Positions 26,029 through 35,402 of a stretch of 64,000 bases of DNA are shown here, one piece after another. Below the pieces are notes generated by a model. The model had not been told where the DNA came from, did not search any database, and saw only the letters and a program-made list of their open reading frames with translations. The DNA lies in NCBI GenBank assembly GCA_964580995.1, contig CAZOMV010000014.1:3770-67769 (forward strand). Direction: 5' to 3'. The first letter of the stretch is position 1, and each line of letters begins with the position of its first letter. This stretch comes from JAKJEP01 sp964580995. Lineage in GTDB: Bacteria > Planctomycetota > Phycisphaerae > Sedimentisphaerales > SM23-30. The position numbers and the translations under genes are program-made.

Positions 26029-27039
26029 ATGGGTTTATTTTCTTCGAAACATACCAGCAGGATTGGCCTGGATATTAGTGAGGATGCGATTCGGTTATTA
26101 CAACTCGAATTCAATGGCTCTCACCTGCATGTAAAAGCGGCCTGCCAATGGGAATTGCCGGAAGAGATACGGGAGGAAAATCGGCGGACGTATCGCTGGT
26201 ATCATTATTGTGTCAATACCATCCGCCGATTGATTCAGGAGAATGGTTTCAAAGGGCGTTCCGTCCGGGTTTCATTTTCTTTCGACCAGTTGGAATATGC
26301 CATATTGCAGATCTATAAATCGGTGGATCCGAATATCGATGAAATGGTTCGGTCTCAGGCGCGGGACCATTTCGGGTTTGAAGAGCATTATGGCACAGTG
26401 GATTACTGGGAATCGGGCGATGTGGGCAACACCAACAATTCGTATCAGCAGTTTATTGTTTTTGGTGCATCGGATTATATCCTGCAAAACACACTGCTGA
26501 TGCTGGAAGATATGCATTTGAGCTGCGCGGGGATCGAGCCGATGCCCTGTGCGTTATTTCGTTCAGTAAGGAACCCGTGGTCGGATCATGATTTTGGCCG
26601 GTCCACGGTAATGGTGGATGTTGGCTTCAGTTATTCGGTCATTATGACCGGTATGGGGCGTTTTATGACCGGGATTAAACGGGTGGATTATGGGGCGAAA
26701 GATTTTAATGACTCCCGGCCCAGTTCATTTGATTTTCTGGTCAATCCCCAGGAAGAACTGGTCAAAAAAATACTGGATTGCCTGAACTATCATCAGACGG
26801 TTTTTCAGGGAGAACGACCGGAGATATTGATCTTGACAGGCTATCCCGTAAAAACGGAACTCAATCAGTTTTTACAGGAGAAAACCGCCTGTAAAGTGAA
26901 TTCATATCCTTTTTTCGCGGGGATGGATTGTGCCAAAGTGGAAATGGTCGGGGGCCAGGGAAACGATGCCAGCCGGTGGGCTGTAGGATTGGGATTGTGT
27001 CTCAAAGATTATGTCTCTGACAAAGTGGCAGTCGGATAA
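26029..27039 (+). CDS. PilM/GspL-like actin-fold assembly protein
   Basis: A 336-residue protein without transmembrane segments. It begins SRIGLDISEDAIRLLQL, the ATPase-fold opening of type IV pilus PilM, and has a second phosphate-type motif TVMVDVGFSYSVIMT (about 199-213), matching the PilM order of subdomains. In pili, PilM sits in the cytoplasm and links the motor to the inner-membrane PilN/O pair. No pilN or pilO follows; the 103-residue membrane protein may be the partner. Confidence 0.75.
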   Translation: MGLFSSKHTSRIGLDISEDAIRLLQLEFNGSHLHVKAACQWELPEEIREENRRTYRWYHYCVNTIRRLIQENGFKGRSVRVSFSFDQLEYAILQIYKSVDPNIDEMVRSQARDHFGFEEHYGTVDYWESGDVGNTNNSYQQFIVFGASDYILQNTLLMLEDMHLSCAGIEPMPCALFRSVRNPWSDHDFGRSTVMVDVGFSYSVIMTGMGRFMTGIKRVDYGAKDFNDSRPSSFDFLVNPQEELVKKILDCLNYHQTVFQGERPEILILTGYPVKTELNQFLQEKTACKVNSYPFFAGMDCAKVEMVGGQGNDASRWAVGLGLCLKDYVSDKVAVG

Positions 27040-27215
27040 GGTTCAAGGACCGATAAAAAAACGGAATGAAAGGTTTGTAGCAATTGCAGAGGAAATAAAT
27101 ATGCAAAGAATTCGATAGACAGGTTAAGTACGCATTCAGATGAGCCATTGGTTCGACGATGAAGATATAAGAGAACGACCAGGTAAATGGTAGATTACGT
27201 AAGGAGAATACAAAG

Positions 27216-29072
27216 ATGAAAAAGCTATTCACAGCAGGAATTGGAATTTTGATTTTCGTGTGGCTGGTGCAGCCGATGTGGTCCCAGGATGCGGAATCAG
27301 AAAGGGAAGTAACGGAAGTGGTGGAACCGGCAGCCGAGGTTGCGGAGGTTGCCGAGGTTGCCGAGGGTACACCGGCTGCGGAGGTTGCAGGCACCGCGGA
27401 AGGTACGCCGGTTGCCGAGGCGGCAGGCACCGCCGAAGTTACAGATGCTGCAACGGCACCCGAAGTTGCCGAAATCCCGCCACTGGCCAGCCCGGATGCC
27501 GAAGGAGTTATTCCCTCTCTGGTGCTGAAGGCGGAAATTGCCGACTTTTTAAAGATGATCGGATCGGCCTATCAGAAAAATATCATTCCCTCTCGCCAGG
27601 TGCGAGGGGTGGTGAATGTGAACCTGTTCAATGTGACTTTTCGGGAAGCGTTGGATGCCGTTTTAAAGGCCAACGATTTTGCGTACGAGGAGCAGGGTGC
27701 CTTTATCTATGTATATACGCAGAAAGAATTTGCGCAGTTGCAGGCAGCGGCCCGGAAGACGGAGACGCGGGTGTTTCAATTGAATTACATTTCGGCCCTG
27801 GATGTAAAAACTCTGATCGATTCGCTGTTGAGCGACGATGGCAAGATTACCGTTTCGCCGGACGCCGGATCGCACGAGGAAAATCCGGGGGAAAACTGGG
27901 CGTTAAACAATTATATAGTGGTGGTGGATTACCCTGAGCGACTGGATGAAATCGGGAAATTGGTTGCCAAAATCGATGCCCGCCCGCCGCAGGTGCTGGT
28001 GGAGGCGACGATTCTAGTGGCCAGTGTGTCGGATGAAAATAAGCTCGGTGTTGATTTCAACGTCCTGGACGGTCTGGATTTTTCCGTGGGAACCGTGGAA
28101 AATGGCGGGGTAGGGACGATAACGGAACCAGCCGATACCAATGCCAGGCTGAGTGGTACCAAAGGACAATATAGCACCGGGGCCGACGGACTGAAAATCG
28201 GGATATTTTCCACCAAAATGGAGCTGATGATCGAGGCCCTGGAAACGATTACCGATGTGGTGACCTTGGGTAATCCCAAGGTGCTGACCATCAACCGTCA
28301 GATGGGCAAGGTATTGGTCGGCAACAGCGATGGTTATGTTACCACGGAAGTATCCCAGACTACCACCACCCAAACGGTACAATTTTTGGATACGGGTACG
28401 GAACTGACATTTCGTCCGTTTGTGATGGATGACGGGTATATTCGTATGGATCTGTTTACCAAAGATAGTGACGGTGGTGTGGAAGTGTCGGGCACCTTTA
28501 CACTGCCTTCGGAATCGACGGCTGAGGTGACTTCGAATGTACTGGTTAAGGACGGCCATACGATTGTGATCGGCGGTTTGTTCCGGGAAAAAACCAGTAT
28601 CACCCGCGCCCAGGTTCCCGTGTTGGGGAATTTACCCGTGGTGGGCGCCCTGTTCCGGGAAACCACCGATGACGCGGGCAAGGAAGAAGTGATCTTTATG
28701 ATTACTCCGCATATTGTTCAGGAAAAGATTGATTATGCCAAAGCCGATCAGGTCTTGACGGATATCCAGCAAAAGATGATGGGATTTCGGGAAGGCATGT
28801 TATGGTATGGGCGTGACCGGTTGTCGTCCGCTCATTATCAGTGGGCTTTGCAGAATCAGGAAAAGGGCAAACGGGATATGGCCTTATGGAACGCGACCCT
28901 GGCCAGTTATATGAACCCCGGTTTTCTGGATGCCAAGCAACTGAAGGATGAATTGCAGAGCGATGCTCTTTATGAGGAACAATATGGTCCGATGAATCAG
29001 TTCATCCGCAATATGCTGGAGATGCAGATGGGAGCAGATGCTTCTCCGGAAGATGCGAGCAGTTCGTTGTAA
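27216..29072 (+). CDS. Secretin (GspD/PilQ family)
   Basis: A 618-residue outer-membrane channel subunit. Signal peptide (about 1-24), then an acidic Ala/Glu/Val-rich linker of tandem repeats (VAEVAEVAEGTPAAEVAG, about 35-85), then an N-domain (about 95-260) with KNIIPSRQVRGVVNVNLFNVTF, then the secretin beta-barrel domain (about 270-520) with VLVEATILV, TVQFLDTGTELTFRP and VPVLGNLPVVGALF. The last 100 residues are helical and atypical, perhaps a docking domain for the TPR lipoprotein encoded next. GGAG lies about 10 nt upstream. Confidence 0.9.
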   Translation: MKKLFTAGIGILIFVWLVQPMWSQDAESEREVTEVVEPAAEVAEVAEVAEGTPAAEVAGTAEGTPVAEAAGTAEVTDAATAPEVAEIPPLASPDAEGVIPSLVLKAEIADFLKMIGSAYQKNIIPSRQVRGVVNVNLFNVTFREALDAVLKANDFAYEEQGAFIYVYTQKEFAQLQAAARKTETRVFQLNYISALDVKTLIDSLLSDDGKITVSPDAGSHEENPGENWALNNYIVVVDYPERLDEIGKLVAKIDARPPQVLVEATILVASVSDENKLGVDFNVLDGLDFSVGTVENGGVGTITEPADTNARLSGTKGQYSTGADGLKIGIFSTKMELMIEALETITDVVTLGNPKVLTINRQMGKVLVGNSDGYVTTEVSQTTTTQTVQFLDTGTELTFRPFVMDDGYIRMDLFTKDSDGGVEVSGTFTLPSESTAEVTSNVLVKDGHTIVIGGLFREKTSITRAQVPVLGNLPVVGALFRETTDDAGKEEVIFMITPHIVQEKIDYAKADQVLTDIQQKMMGFREGMLWYGRDRLSSAHYQWALQNQEKGKRDMALWNATLASYMNPGFLDAKQLKDELQSDALYEEQYGPMNQFIRNMLEMQMGADASPEDASSSL

Positions 29073-29129
29073 TTGATGTAAGATGGTTTTATAACAAATT
29101 GTTGCTTCACAAACCTTAGGAGGTATCCG

Positions 29130-30350
29130 ATGAAGCGTACAGTATGCAGTGTAATGATCCTGGTGTTGATCCTGGCAGGTTGTCAGGATCAGCACCAAAG
29201 AAATAAAACCGCGGCAATGGAACGGTGGAATGCCGCTCGTTCGCAAATCACCACCAATCTGGCAAAGGAACAATTTCAGTCAGGTGACTTTGCCAAGGCG
29301 GCCCAAACAGCCCAATCCGTAGTGGACAATAATCCACCCTATCTTCCGGCTCGAATTCTTTTGGGACAGATCTATCTCGAACAGGAGTTGTACGCGAAGG
29401 CCAAAAAATGTTTTACCGAGTGTCTGGTTCAGGAACCGGGAAATCCCCAGGCAAATTATAACCTGGGATTGGTGCACGAGAAATGGAATGAACTGGATCA
29501 GGCCTTTACGTATTATGAACAGGCATGGAAGGGGCAGCCGGACCATATTCCCTATCTTCTCGCGATGGTGGAAACTAAGGTTTCGCAGGGGGAATATGAA
29601 GGGGCTATAGCAATCTTGTTGGAAGGCATGAAAGAGACGGAGCAGGATCCTCGCTTATATATGACCGCCGGAACGATCTACTCGCATCTGGGGCAATATA
29701 GCCAGGCTATCGAAATGTTTGAGAAAGTGCGGGATTCGCGTGCGGAGAATAGCGGCGTGACCGAGGCCCTGGCGTTTTGTATGCACCAAGCGGGAAGAGA
29801 TCAGGAAGCCGTTTGCCTGTTTCAGAAACTGATTGCCCAGAATGAAAAGGAATCGCAGACGACCCCGTGGTCCTGTTATCTGGCGCTGGGGGATTGTTAT
29901 ATGAATCTGAAGCAGTATCATGAGGCCTGGCGATGCTATGATCGGGTCAGTCAGCAGGATGGTTCCAATCCGAAAATATGGGTACGTCTGGCTCAGGCAA
30001 CGATGGAACGAAAAGAGTATGACCGGGCCAAAGGGTATTTGGCGAAAGCCTTAACCTTGAATCCCGGGGATCCGGAGGTATTGATGGCGCAGGGGATTAT
30101 CGCCATGCAAGAAAAGGAGTATGGAAAAGCTCAGGATGTATTCCGTGCGGCGACCCGGGCAGATGACCGAAACGTGTTAGCCTATTGTTGGCTGGGGCAA
30201 TCTCTGCAGGCGCAGGGAAACGAATCGGAAGCCAGGACCTGTTATGCCCAGGCGTTAGAAATTGATCCGCAGGATCAGTTAGCCAGAAAATTTATGCTTT
30301 CTATCGATGGCCAGTCGAAAAGTGCTTCACCGCGTGCGGAAAAATATTAA
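29130..30350 (+). CDS. TPR-repeat lipoprotein
   Basis: A 406-residue lipoprotein. MKRTVCSVMILVLILAGC is a type II signal with lipobox LAGC. Mature residues 50-390 hold about nine tetratricopeptide units with the pattern W-x2-LG-x3-Y-x8-A-x3-F-x2-A, for example AWRCYDRVSQQDGSNPKIW. Lipid-anchored TPR proteins act as pilotins (PilF/PilW) that help secretins assemble, which fits its position directly after the secretin gene. AGGAGG lies 5-6 nt upstream. Confidence 0.85.
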   Translation: MKRTVCSVMILVLILAGCQDQHQRNKTAAMERWNAARSQITTNLAKEQFQSGDFAKAAQTAQSVVDNNPPYLPARILLGQIYLEQELYAKAKKCFTECLVQEPGNPQANYNLGLVHEKWNELDQAFTYYEQAWKGQPDHIPYLLAMVETKVSQGEYEGAIAILLEGMKETEQDPRLYMTAGTIYSHLGQYSQAIEMFEKVRDSRAENSGVTEALAFCMHQAGRDQEAVCLFQKLIAQNEKESQTTPWSCYLALGDCYMNLKQYHEAWRCYDRVSQQDGSNPKIWVRLAQATMERKEYDRAKGYLAKALTLNPGDPEVLMAQGIIAMQEKEYGKAQDVFRAATRADDRNVLAYCWLGQSLQAQGNESEARTCYAQALEIDPQDQLARKFMLSIDGQSKSASPRAEKY

Positions 30351-30404
30351 AGATTCATCGTCTATGGACGGAACGAGTTCTTTTTGGGTGAGGGAGGCAT
30401 ACTT

Positions 30405-31868
30405 TTGACGCTGGCGAGACGATTAATTATAGTGCTGATTCTTCTTACTGCCTTGGGTGGCAGTGCGGCATATTATGTCACGGAGATGGGGCTAACAGGC
30501 TCGGAGGGCCAATACCGCCGGCTGGGCTGGCTGGTTTTCGGGCTGATGACCTTTCTGAGTATTCTGATGGTGGTTCTCATCTGGCGGAATCTATCCCGGT
30601 CGCTGCGAAATATCTCGGATCAGTTGCGCAGTTTCGAAGCGGTGGAAGAAATCGGGATGATCATGGTCGATGAAAAGGATGAACTGGCGGAAATGGTAGG
30701 CCAGTTCAACCGCTATCTGACGACGATTAAATCGCGGTTTGATCAAAAGCGGATTGAGCGGAAGGAGTTGGAAATTCAGGCGCGGGTAGCGGAGGCGGAG
30801 CGAAAGCAGACCGAGGCAATTATCTACAGTATTTCCGAAGCGGTCCTGGTTACGGACAAATACGACGAATTGCTGCTGGCCAATCAGGCGGCGGAGAAAC
30901 TTTTTCATTTTCGGCTGGAACAAAAATACCAATGCCCGATTGATGAAGTGCTGGCGGATAGTGTGCTTCTGAATTTAATCATCACGACCCGGGAAAATAA
31001 AAGCCGCGAGGTTACCCAGCTATTGGAACGGCCCAGTTCCGATAACTCGCGGATGCTGAGTCTCAAAGTACTCTTGTCCTGTATTCTCAATCATCAGGAG
31101 GAAGTGATAGGGGTTGTAGTGGTTATTCATGATATGACGGCGGAAAAGGAAATCGCCCGGATGAAGGATGATTTTGTGAGTAGTGTGTCGCATGAATTGA
31201 AGACACCGCTGGCCAGTATCCGGGCCTGCTCGGAAATGCTGGTGGACCAGGAGGCGGATAACGAGCAGACCCAGCGGGAATTTTGCGAGATTATCCAGGA
31301 ACAGGCCAAACGGCTGAATCGATTGATTGATGATATCCTTAATATTTCGCGGATTGAGTCGGGTGTGTTAAATATTAACCGGGAACAATTGAATCTGGTA
31401 CCGATAATTGACGATGTAATGGCAGCGTTACGTCCCCAGGCGCGAGAAAAACAAATTGTGCTGGAGCGGCAAGTTGATTCGGAGAATATAAATGGTTTTA
31501 TGGATCGCAATATGATGCATCAGGCCGTTATGAACTTAGTGAGCAATGCCATTAAATATTCCTATTCCGGTCAAAGGGTGTCGATCCGAGCCGGGAGGAA
31601 AAAAGACGGTGAAATCCGGGTGGAGGTTGAAGATCAAGGGGCCGGGATACCGGAGGAATGCCTGGATCACGTATTTGACAAGTTTTACCGGGTCCAGGCC
31701 AACAATGATTTGGCGGGGGGGACGGGGCTGGGACTGCATCTGGTAAAACAAATTGTTGAGAATGTCCATGGAGGGCAGGTGGCAGTAAAAAGTGCGGTCG
31801 GGAAAGGAAGTGTCTTCAGCATGGTTTTGCCGGCAGGCCAGGAAGCCGCCGTACCAGCCGGGAAGTGA
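30405..31868 (+). CDS. Membrane sensor histidine kinase (HAMP-PAS-HisKA-HATPase)
   Basis: A 487-residue kinase. Two transmembrane helices (about 4-24 and 38-58) enclose only about 13 external residues, so sensing is probably within the membrane or by the PAS domain. HAMP about 59-110, PAS about 130-235, HisKA about 250-315 with the phosphate-accepting His in SHELKTPL, and HATPase with NAIKYS, DQGAGIPEE and GTGLGLHL. TTG at 30405 is chosen because GGGAGG lies 7 nt before it. It partners the receiver encoded next, only 29 nt away. Confidence 0.9.
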   Translation: MTLARRLIIVLILLTALGGSAAYYVTEMGLTGSEGQYRRLGWLVFGLMTFLSILMVVLIWRNLSRSLRNISDQLRSFEAVEEIGMIMVDEKDELAEMVGQFNRYLTTIKSRFDQKRIERKELEIQARVAEAERKQTEAIIYSISEAVLVTDKYDELLLANQAAEKLFHFRLEQKYQCPIDEVLADSVLLNLIITTRENKSREVTQLLERPSSDNSRMLSLKVLLSCILNHQEEVIGVVVVIHDMTAEKEIARMKDDFVSSVSHELKTPLASIRACSEMLVDQEADNEQTQREFCEIIQEQAKRLNRLIDDILNISRIESGVLNINREQLNLVPIIDDVMAALRPQAREKQIVLERQVDSENINGFMDRNMMHQAVMNLVSNAIKYSYSGQRVSIRAGRKKDGEIRVEVEDQGAGIPEECLDHVFDKFYRVQANNDLAGGTGLGLHLVKQIVENVHGGQVAVKSAVGKGSVFSMVLPAGQEAAVPAGK

Positions 31869-31897
31869 TTCCGAAGAAAAATTCCAGGAACAGAAAT

Positions 31898-32284
31898 ATG
31901 ATACAGCAGAAAAAACGAATATTGGTAGTGGATGATGAGGTTCATATACTGCATGTGGTTTCGCTGAAATTGCGAAATGCCGGTTATGAGGTCATCACCG
32001 CACAGGATGGCCGGGAGGCGCTGGAACTGGCCCAGATGGAACGTCCGGATGTGATTATAACGGATTTTCAGATGCCCTATTTATCCGGGTTGGAATTATG
32101 CCAGCGGCTCAAACGAATTCCTTCCACGCGGGACATCCCGGCGATCCTGCTGACCGCCCGGGGTTTTACCCTCGATGAAAAAGCGATGCCGGCCACGGGG
32201 ATCCGTGTCTGTCTGAATAAACCTTTCAGCCCGCGGGAAGTGCTGCGTGTGGTAGATGAACTTTTGGCGGCGACTATGGCATGA
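31898..32284 (+). CDS. Single-domain response regulator
   Basis: A 128-residue CheY-like receiver with no output domain. The acidic pair is VVDDE, the phosphate acceptor is Asp56 in IITDFQMP, the Thr is in LLTARG, and the conserved Lys is in CLNKPFS. It presumably passes the signal from the preceding kinase to another protein, perhaps the HD-GYP protein encoded next or the pilus machine itself. The ATG at 31898 follows AGGA; the ORF overlaps the kinase stop only if an unlikely upstream start is used. Confidence 0.9.
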   Translation: MIQQKKRILVVDDEVHILHVVSLKLRNAGYEVITAQDGREALELAQMERPDVIITDFQMPYLSGLELCQRLKRIPSTRDIPAILLTARGFTLDEKAMPATGIRVCLNKPFSPREVLRVVDELLAATMA

Positions 32285-32316
32285 GGCCGATTTTATAAAC
32301 TGGTAAACAAAAAAGA

Positions 32317-34002
32317 ATGGAAAAGGATTTTACAATAGTCGAATCGGAGCTGGATCAGAAAGCCGTGGAGGGGATGGAAGCGATTTTACAGAATCTGGGG
32401 GTGGAAACCGCTTTTTATCCGCTTGCCGATCTTCCGGATCCAATTGCCGGGGAGGAATCGAAAATTGCTTGTGCCGGTCATTGCCGGTGGCAGGATTGCC
32501 AAAAGGTTCTCATCGGGGACTATCTGCGCCATAGCGATATGGAATCGCATCGGGAGATATTTTGTCCCCAGGGGCATCCGGCCCTGATTATCCCGATTAC
32601 CCAGAAAAGACAGACAATCGGATTTTTTGCTTGTTGTCTGAAAAAATTGCGGTATCAGAAAACCGAGTCGCTGCAGCGGATTTGCGATCAATTGCATCTG
32701 GATAGTACGTATCTGGTGGAACAGGGGTTATCCGACGCTATATCCGGTTCGGAATTTGGCGATTTGTTCAGGCCGCTGCTGCAGATGGTGTTCGATAAAA
32801 CACACGCGAATATCGAAAGCAATAGTGAAATCGAGGCCCTGAGCAATTCTCTGGCGCAAAGTTATGAAGAAATTACTTTGCTGCATCGGATTTCGGATGG
32901 GATGCGAGTTACGCAGGAACCGGACCTGTTTTTTTCGCATTTATGCAAGGACCTGAAGGAATTCATCGACGCGGAAGAATTGCTGGTGCTCTGGTCGGAT
33001 TGCGGCAGCCCGGGGAAAGAAAATAAAATGATGGCATCTTCCGGAAAAACGCAGCTCAATCAGGCGGATCTGGATTTATTGTGGTATCGAACACAATATG
33101 AGTCCGAACAATCGCTGGGGATCCTGATCGACAGCAATGTGGATCGTCCCTATACGCATCAGTGGCCGCAGCGGATTCGCAATCTGGTCAGTGTGCCGAT
33201 CCGGCGAAACCGGAAAAACATGGGAGCCCTGGTGGCGTTAAACAAGATGAACCGGCCTGATTTTGACTCGATTGATACGAAGCTGCTCATCTCCGTGGCG
33301 AATGAAATCGCGGTGTACCTGGACAATTTCCGGTTGTACAAGGATTTGGAAGACCTGCTGATCGGTTCGTTGCGGGCTTTAACCAGCAGTATCGACGCCA
33401 AAGATCCCTATACCTGCGGCCATTCGGAACGGGTGGGGATTATCGCCCGCTGGATGTGTGAACAAATGGAAGTCAGTGCCGAGGAAATCAACACCATCTA
33501 TCTGACCGGCTTATTGCATGATATCGGTAAAATCGGGGTGAGCGAGTCGATTTTGTGCAAACCGGGACGGTTGGTGCGTGACGAAATGGAACAAATCTGG
33601 AAACACCCGCTGATTGGTGCGAATATCCTGCGGGGAATCCGGCAAATGGAAACGGTGGCTAAGGGGGTTCTGACACATCATGAACGGTTTGACGGTACGG
33701 GCTATCCCCAGGGACTTAAGGGCAAGGCAATTCCGTTTGGCGGTCGAGTGGTCATGCTGGCCGATTCCTTTGATGCGATGATCAGCGATCGAACCTACCG
33801 CAAGGCGTTGCCATTGCTGAGTGCCTTGACGGAAATCCGCCGTTTCAGCGGCACCCAATACGATCCGGATCTGGCGGAAATATTCCTCGGCTCAGACATC
33901 TACACCCTGCTGGATAAACTGAAAACGATAAATAGCAAACACCAGTCCCTCAGCAACCTCAAACAACCCTCGCCGTATAGGATTTCCGCCTCTGCTGGAT
34001 AA
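32317..34002 (+). CDS. GAF/HD-GYP cyclic di-GMP phosphodiesterase
   Basis: A 561-residue cytoplasmic protein. The C-terminal HD-GYP domain (about 350-540) has HSERV, LLHDIGKIG with the HD metal pair, HHERFDGTGYP and DAMISDRTYRKAL, all needed for hydrolysis of cyclic di-GMP. A GAF domain (about 185-340) precedes it. The N-terminal 130 residues hold a Cys/His-rich stretch (CAGHCRWQDC ... IFCPQGHPALIIPI) that recalls PocR-type ligand-binding domains. It is the last gene of the operon and would lower cyclic di-GMP locally near the pilus-like machine. Confidence 0.9.
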   Translation: MEKDFTIVESELDQKAVEGMEAILQNLGVETAFYPLADLPDPIAGEESKIACAGHCRWQDCQKVLIGDYLRHSDMESHREIFCPQGHPALIIPITQKRQTIGFFACCLKKLRYQKTESLQRICDQLHLDSTYLVEQGLSDAISGSEFGDLFRPLLQMVFDKTHANIESNSEIEALSNSLAQSYEEITLLHRISDGMRVTQEPDLFFSHLCKDLKEFIDAEELLVLWSDCGSPGKENKMMASSGKTQLNQADLDLLWYRTQYESEQSLGILIDSNVDRPYTHQWPQRIRNLVSVPIRRNRKNMGALVALNKMNRPDFDSIDTKLLISVANEIAVYLDNFRLYKDLEDLLIGSLRALTSSIDAKDPYTCGHSERVGIIARWMCEQMEVSAEEINTIYLTGLLHDIGKIGVSESILCKPGRLVRDEMEQIWKHPLIGANILRGIRQMETVAKGVLTHHERFDGTGYPQGLKGKAIPFGGRVVMLADSFDAMISDRTYRKALPLLSALTEIRRFSGTQYDPDLAEIFLGSDIYTLLDKLKTINSKHQSLSNLKQPSPYRISASAG

Positions 34003-34063
34003 TAGAAGAGTAGATTGACGGTCCAAATCAGGCACGGTAGTCATCAGAAACAGCATAAAACCG

Positions 34064-34096
34064 AAGCCTCATCATGTTCACGGATGAGGCTTTTTT
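34064..34096 (+). terminator. Intrinsic terminator of the pilin-secretin-signalling operon
   Basis: AAGCCTCATC (34064-34073) pairs with GATGAGGCTT (34083-34092) over a 9-nt loop and runs into six T's (34091-34096). It lies 61 nt after the HD-GYP stop codon. Confidence 0.9.
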
Positions 34097-34116
34097 ACAG
34101 GATTATATAATAAAAC

Positions 34117-34145
34117 TTGACAACATTTTATGGTCCTGCTATTTT
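34117..34145 (+). promoter_or_regulatory. Sigma70-type promoter for the first UroD-like gene
   Basis: TTGACA at 34117-34122, 17-bp spacer, TATTTT at 34140-34145. The start should be near 34152, with a leader of about 117 nt. TTTAC-ATATGC-GTAAA at 34160-34175, just past the start, is an operator-like palindrome. Confidence 0.6.
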
Positions 34146-34268
34146 TAACATATGTAGTCTTTACATATGCGTAAATCAAATGTGAAAGATTACTGGTAAA
34201 ATATTTTAAATAAGTATTTTATATATAAATAGTTATGTAAATACATAGACCATGCTAAGGAGACTTCT

Positions 34269-35399
34269 TTGTTAACCAGTAAAGAACGGATAACACGAAT
34301 TCTGAAACGGTTGCCGGTCGATCGGATCGGCCTGTTCGAGGTATTTTGGGCTGAGACCTCAAAACGCTGGGCCGCTGAGGGCCACTATTCCAATGAGGGC
34401 GATGAAAATAAGGGCCTCGGTGCTGAGTTCAAGCGGCTGCCCCAAACGGTGGAAGATCATTTCCAACTGGACCTGCGCCGCTGCCCGTGTCTCCATATGG
34501 TTGCGGACCTGGATTTCGGCGAACCGGTCGTCGAGGAAACCGAAGATGTGAAAATGATCCGTAACGGCAACGGCGCCCTGCTGCGCTGGCATAAAAAACA
34601 TTCCGGCGCTCCCGAACATGTCGATTTTATGGTCAAGGACCGCTCCGGCTGGCAGGAATCCATTCGTGAGCATTTGCTTAACACCGCCGATTACCCCCGC
34701 CGGATTGATTTTGACCTCTATCGTCGGATGAAGCAAAAATGTCAAAAAGAAAGCCTTTTTCTGACCGTCGCCACCAACAGCGTCTTCGAGTGCATGCACC
34801 CGGTGTGCGGCCATGAAAACCTGCTGATGGGCATGGCTCTGGATCCCGACTGGGTCCGCGATATGTGCGATGTCTATGTCCGGGTGATTATCGATTTGCT
34901 GGAAATCCTCTTCGACCAGGAAGGCCAGCCGGACGGTATGTGGTTCTGGGAGGATATGGGATTCAAGGAAAAACCATTCATGTCCCCGGCCATGTATCGG
35001 GATTTGCTCTTTCCCGCGCACCGGCGTTTGTTCGATTGGGCCCATAGCCGCCAGATGCCCGTTATCGTTCATTCCTGCGGTTTTGTGGAACCGCTGGTGC
35101 CCGGCCTGGTCGAAGCCGGCATCGACTGCCTCCAGCCGATGGAAGTCAAGGCGGGCATGGACCTGCTGCGGCTCAAGAAAAACTTCGGCGACCGCATTGC
35201 CTTCATGGGCGGCCTGGACGTCCGCACCCTCATCGCTAACGATCTGGATGCGGTCCGGGCCGAACTGGAAAAGAAAGTCCCGACCGCCATGCAGGGTAGC
35301 GGCTACATCCTCCAGGTGGATCACAGCGTACCCGATCAGGTCGATTATAGCACCTACCAATATTTTGTAGAAAAGGGACTCGATATTGGCAGGTATTGA
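34269..35399 (+). CDS. UroD-like (MtaA/CmuA-type) protein 1
   Basis: A 376-residue TIM-barrel protein of the uroporphyrinogen decarboxylase superfamily, in the branch related to corrinoid-dependent methyltransferases. The zinc site keeps H-x-C (HSCG, about residues 262-265) as in MtaA. It lacks the N-terminal arginine motif of true HemE decarboxylase, so haem synthesis is unlikely. Start is TTG with AAGGAG 6 nt before. It stands alone between the terminator and a convergent LamG gene. The substrate is unknown; methyl transfer from a corrinoid protein, or a sugar-related function, are possibilities. Confidence 0.8.
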   Translation: MLTSKERITRILKRLPVDRIGLFEVFWAETSKRWAAEGHYSNEGDENKGLGAEFKRLPQTVEDHFQLDLRRCPCLHMVADLDFGEPVVEETEDVKMIRNGNGALLRWHKKHSGAPEHVDFMVKDRSGWQESIREHLLNTADYPRRIDFDLYRRMKQKCQKESLFLTVATNSVFECMHPVCGHENLLMGMALDPDWVRDMCDVYVRVIIDLLEILFDQEGQPDGMWFWEDMGFKEKPFMSPAMYRDLLFPAHRRLFDWAHSRQMPVIVHSCGFVEPLVPGLVEAGIDCLQPMEVKAGMDLLRLKKNFGDRIAFMGGLDVRTLIANDLDAVRAELEKKVPTAMQGSGYILQVDHSVPDQVDYSTYQYFVEKGLDIGRY

Positions 35400-35402
35400 C
35401 GG

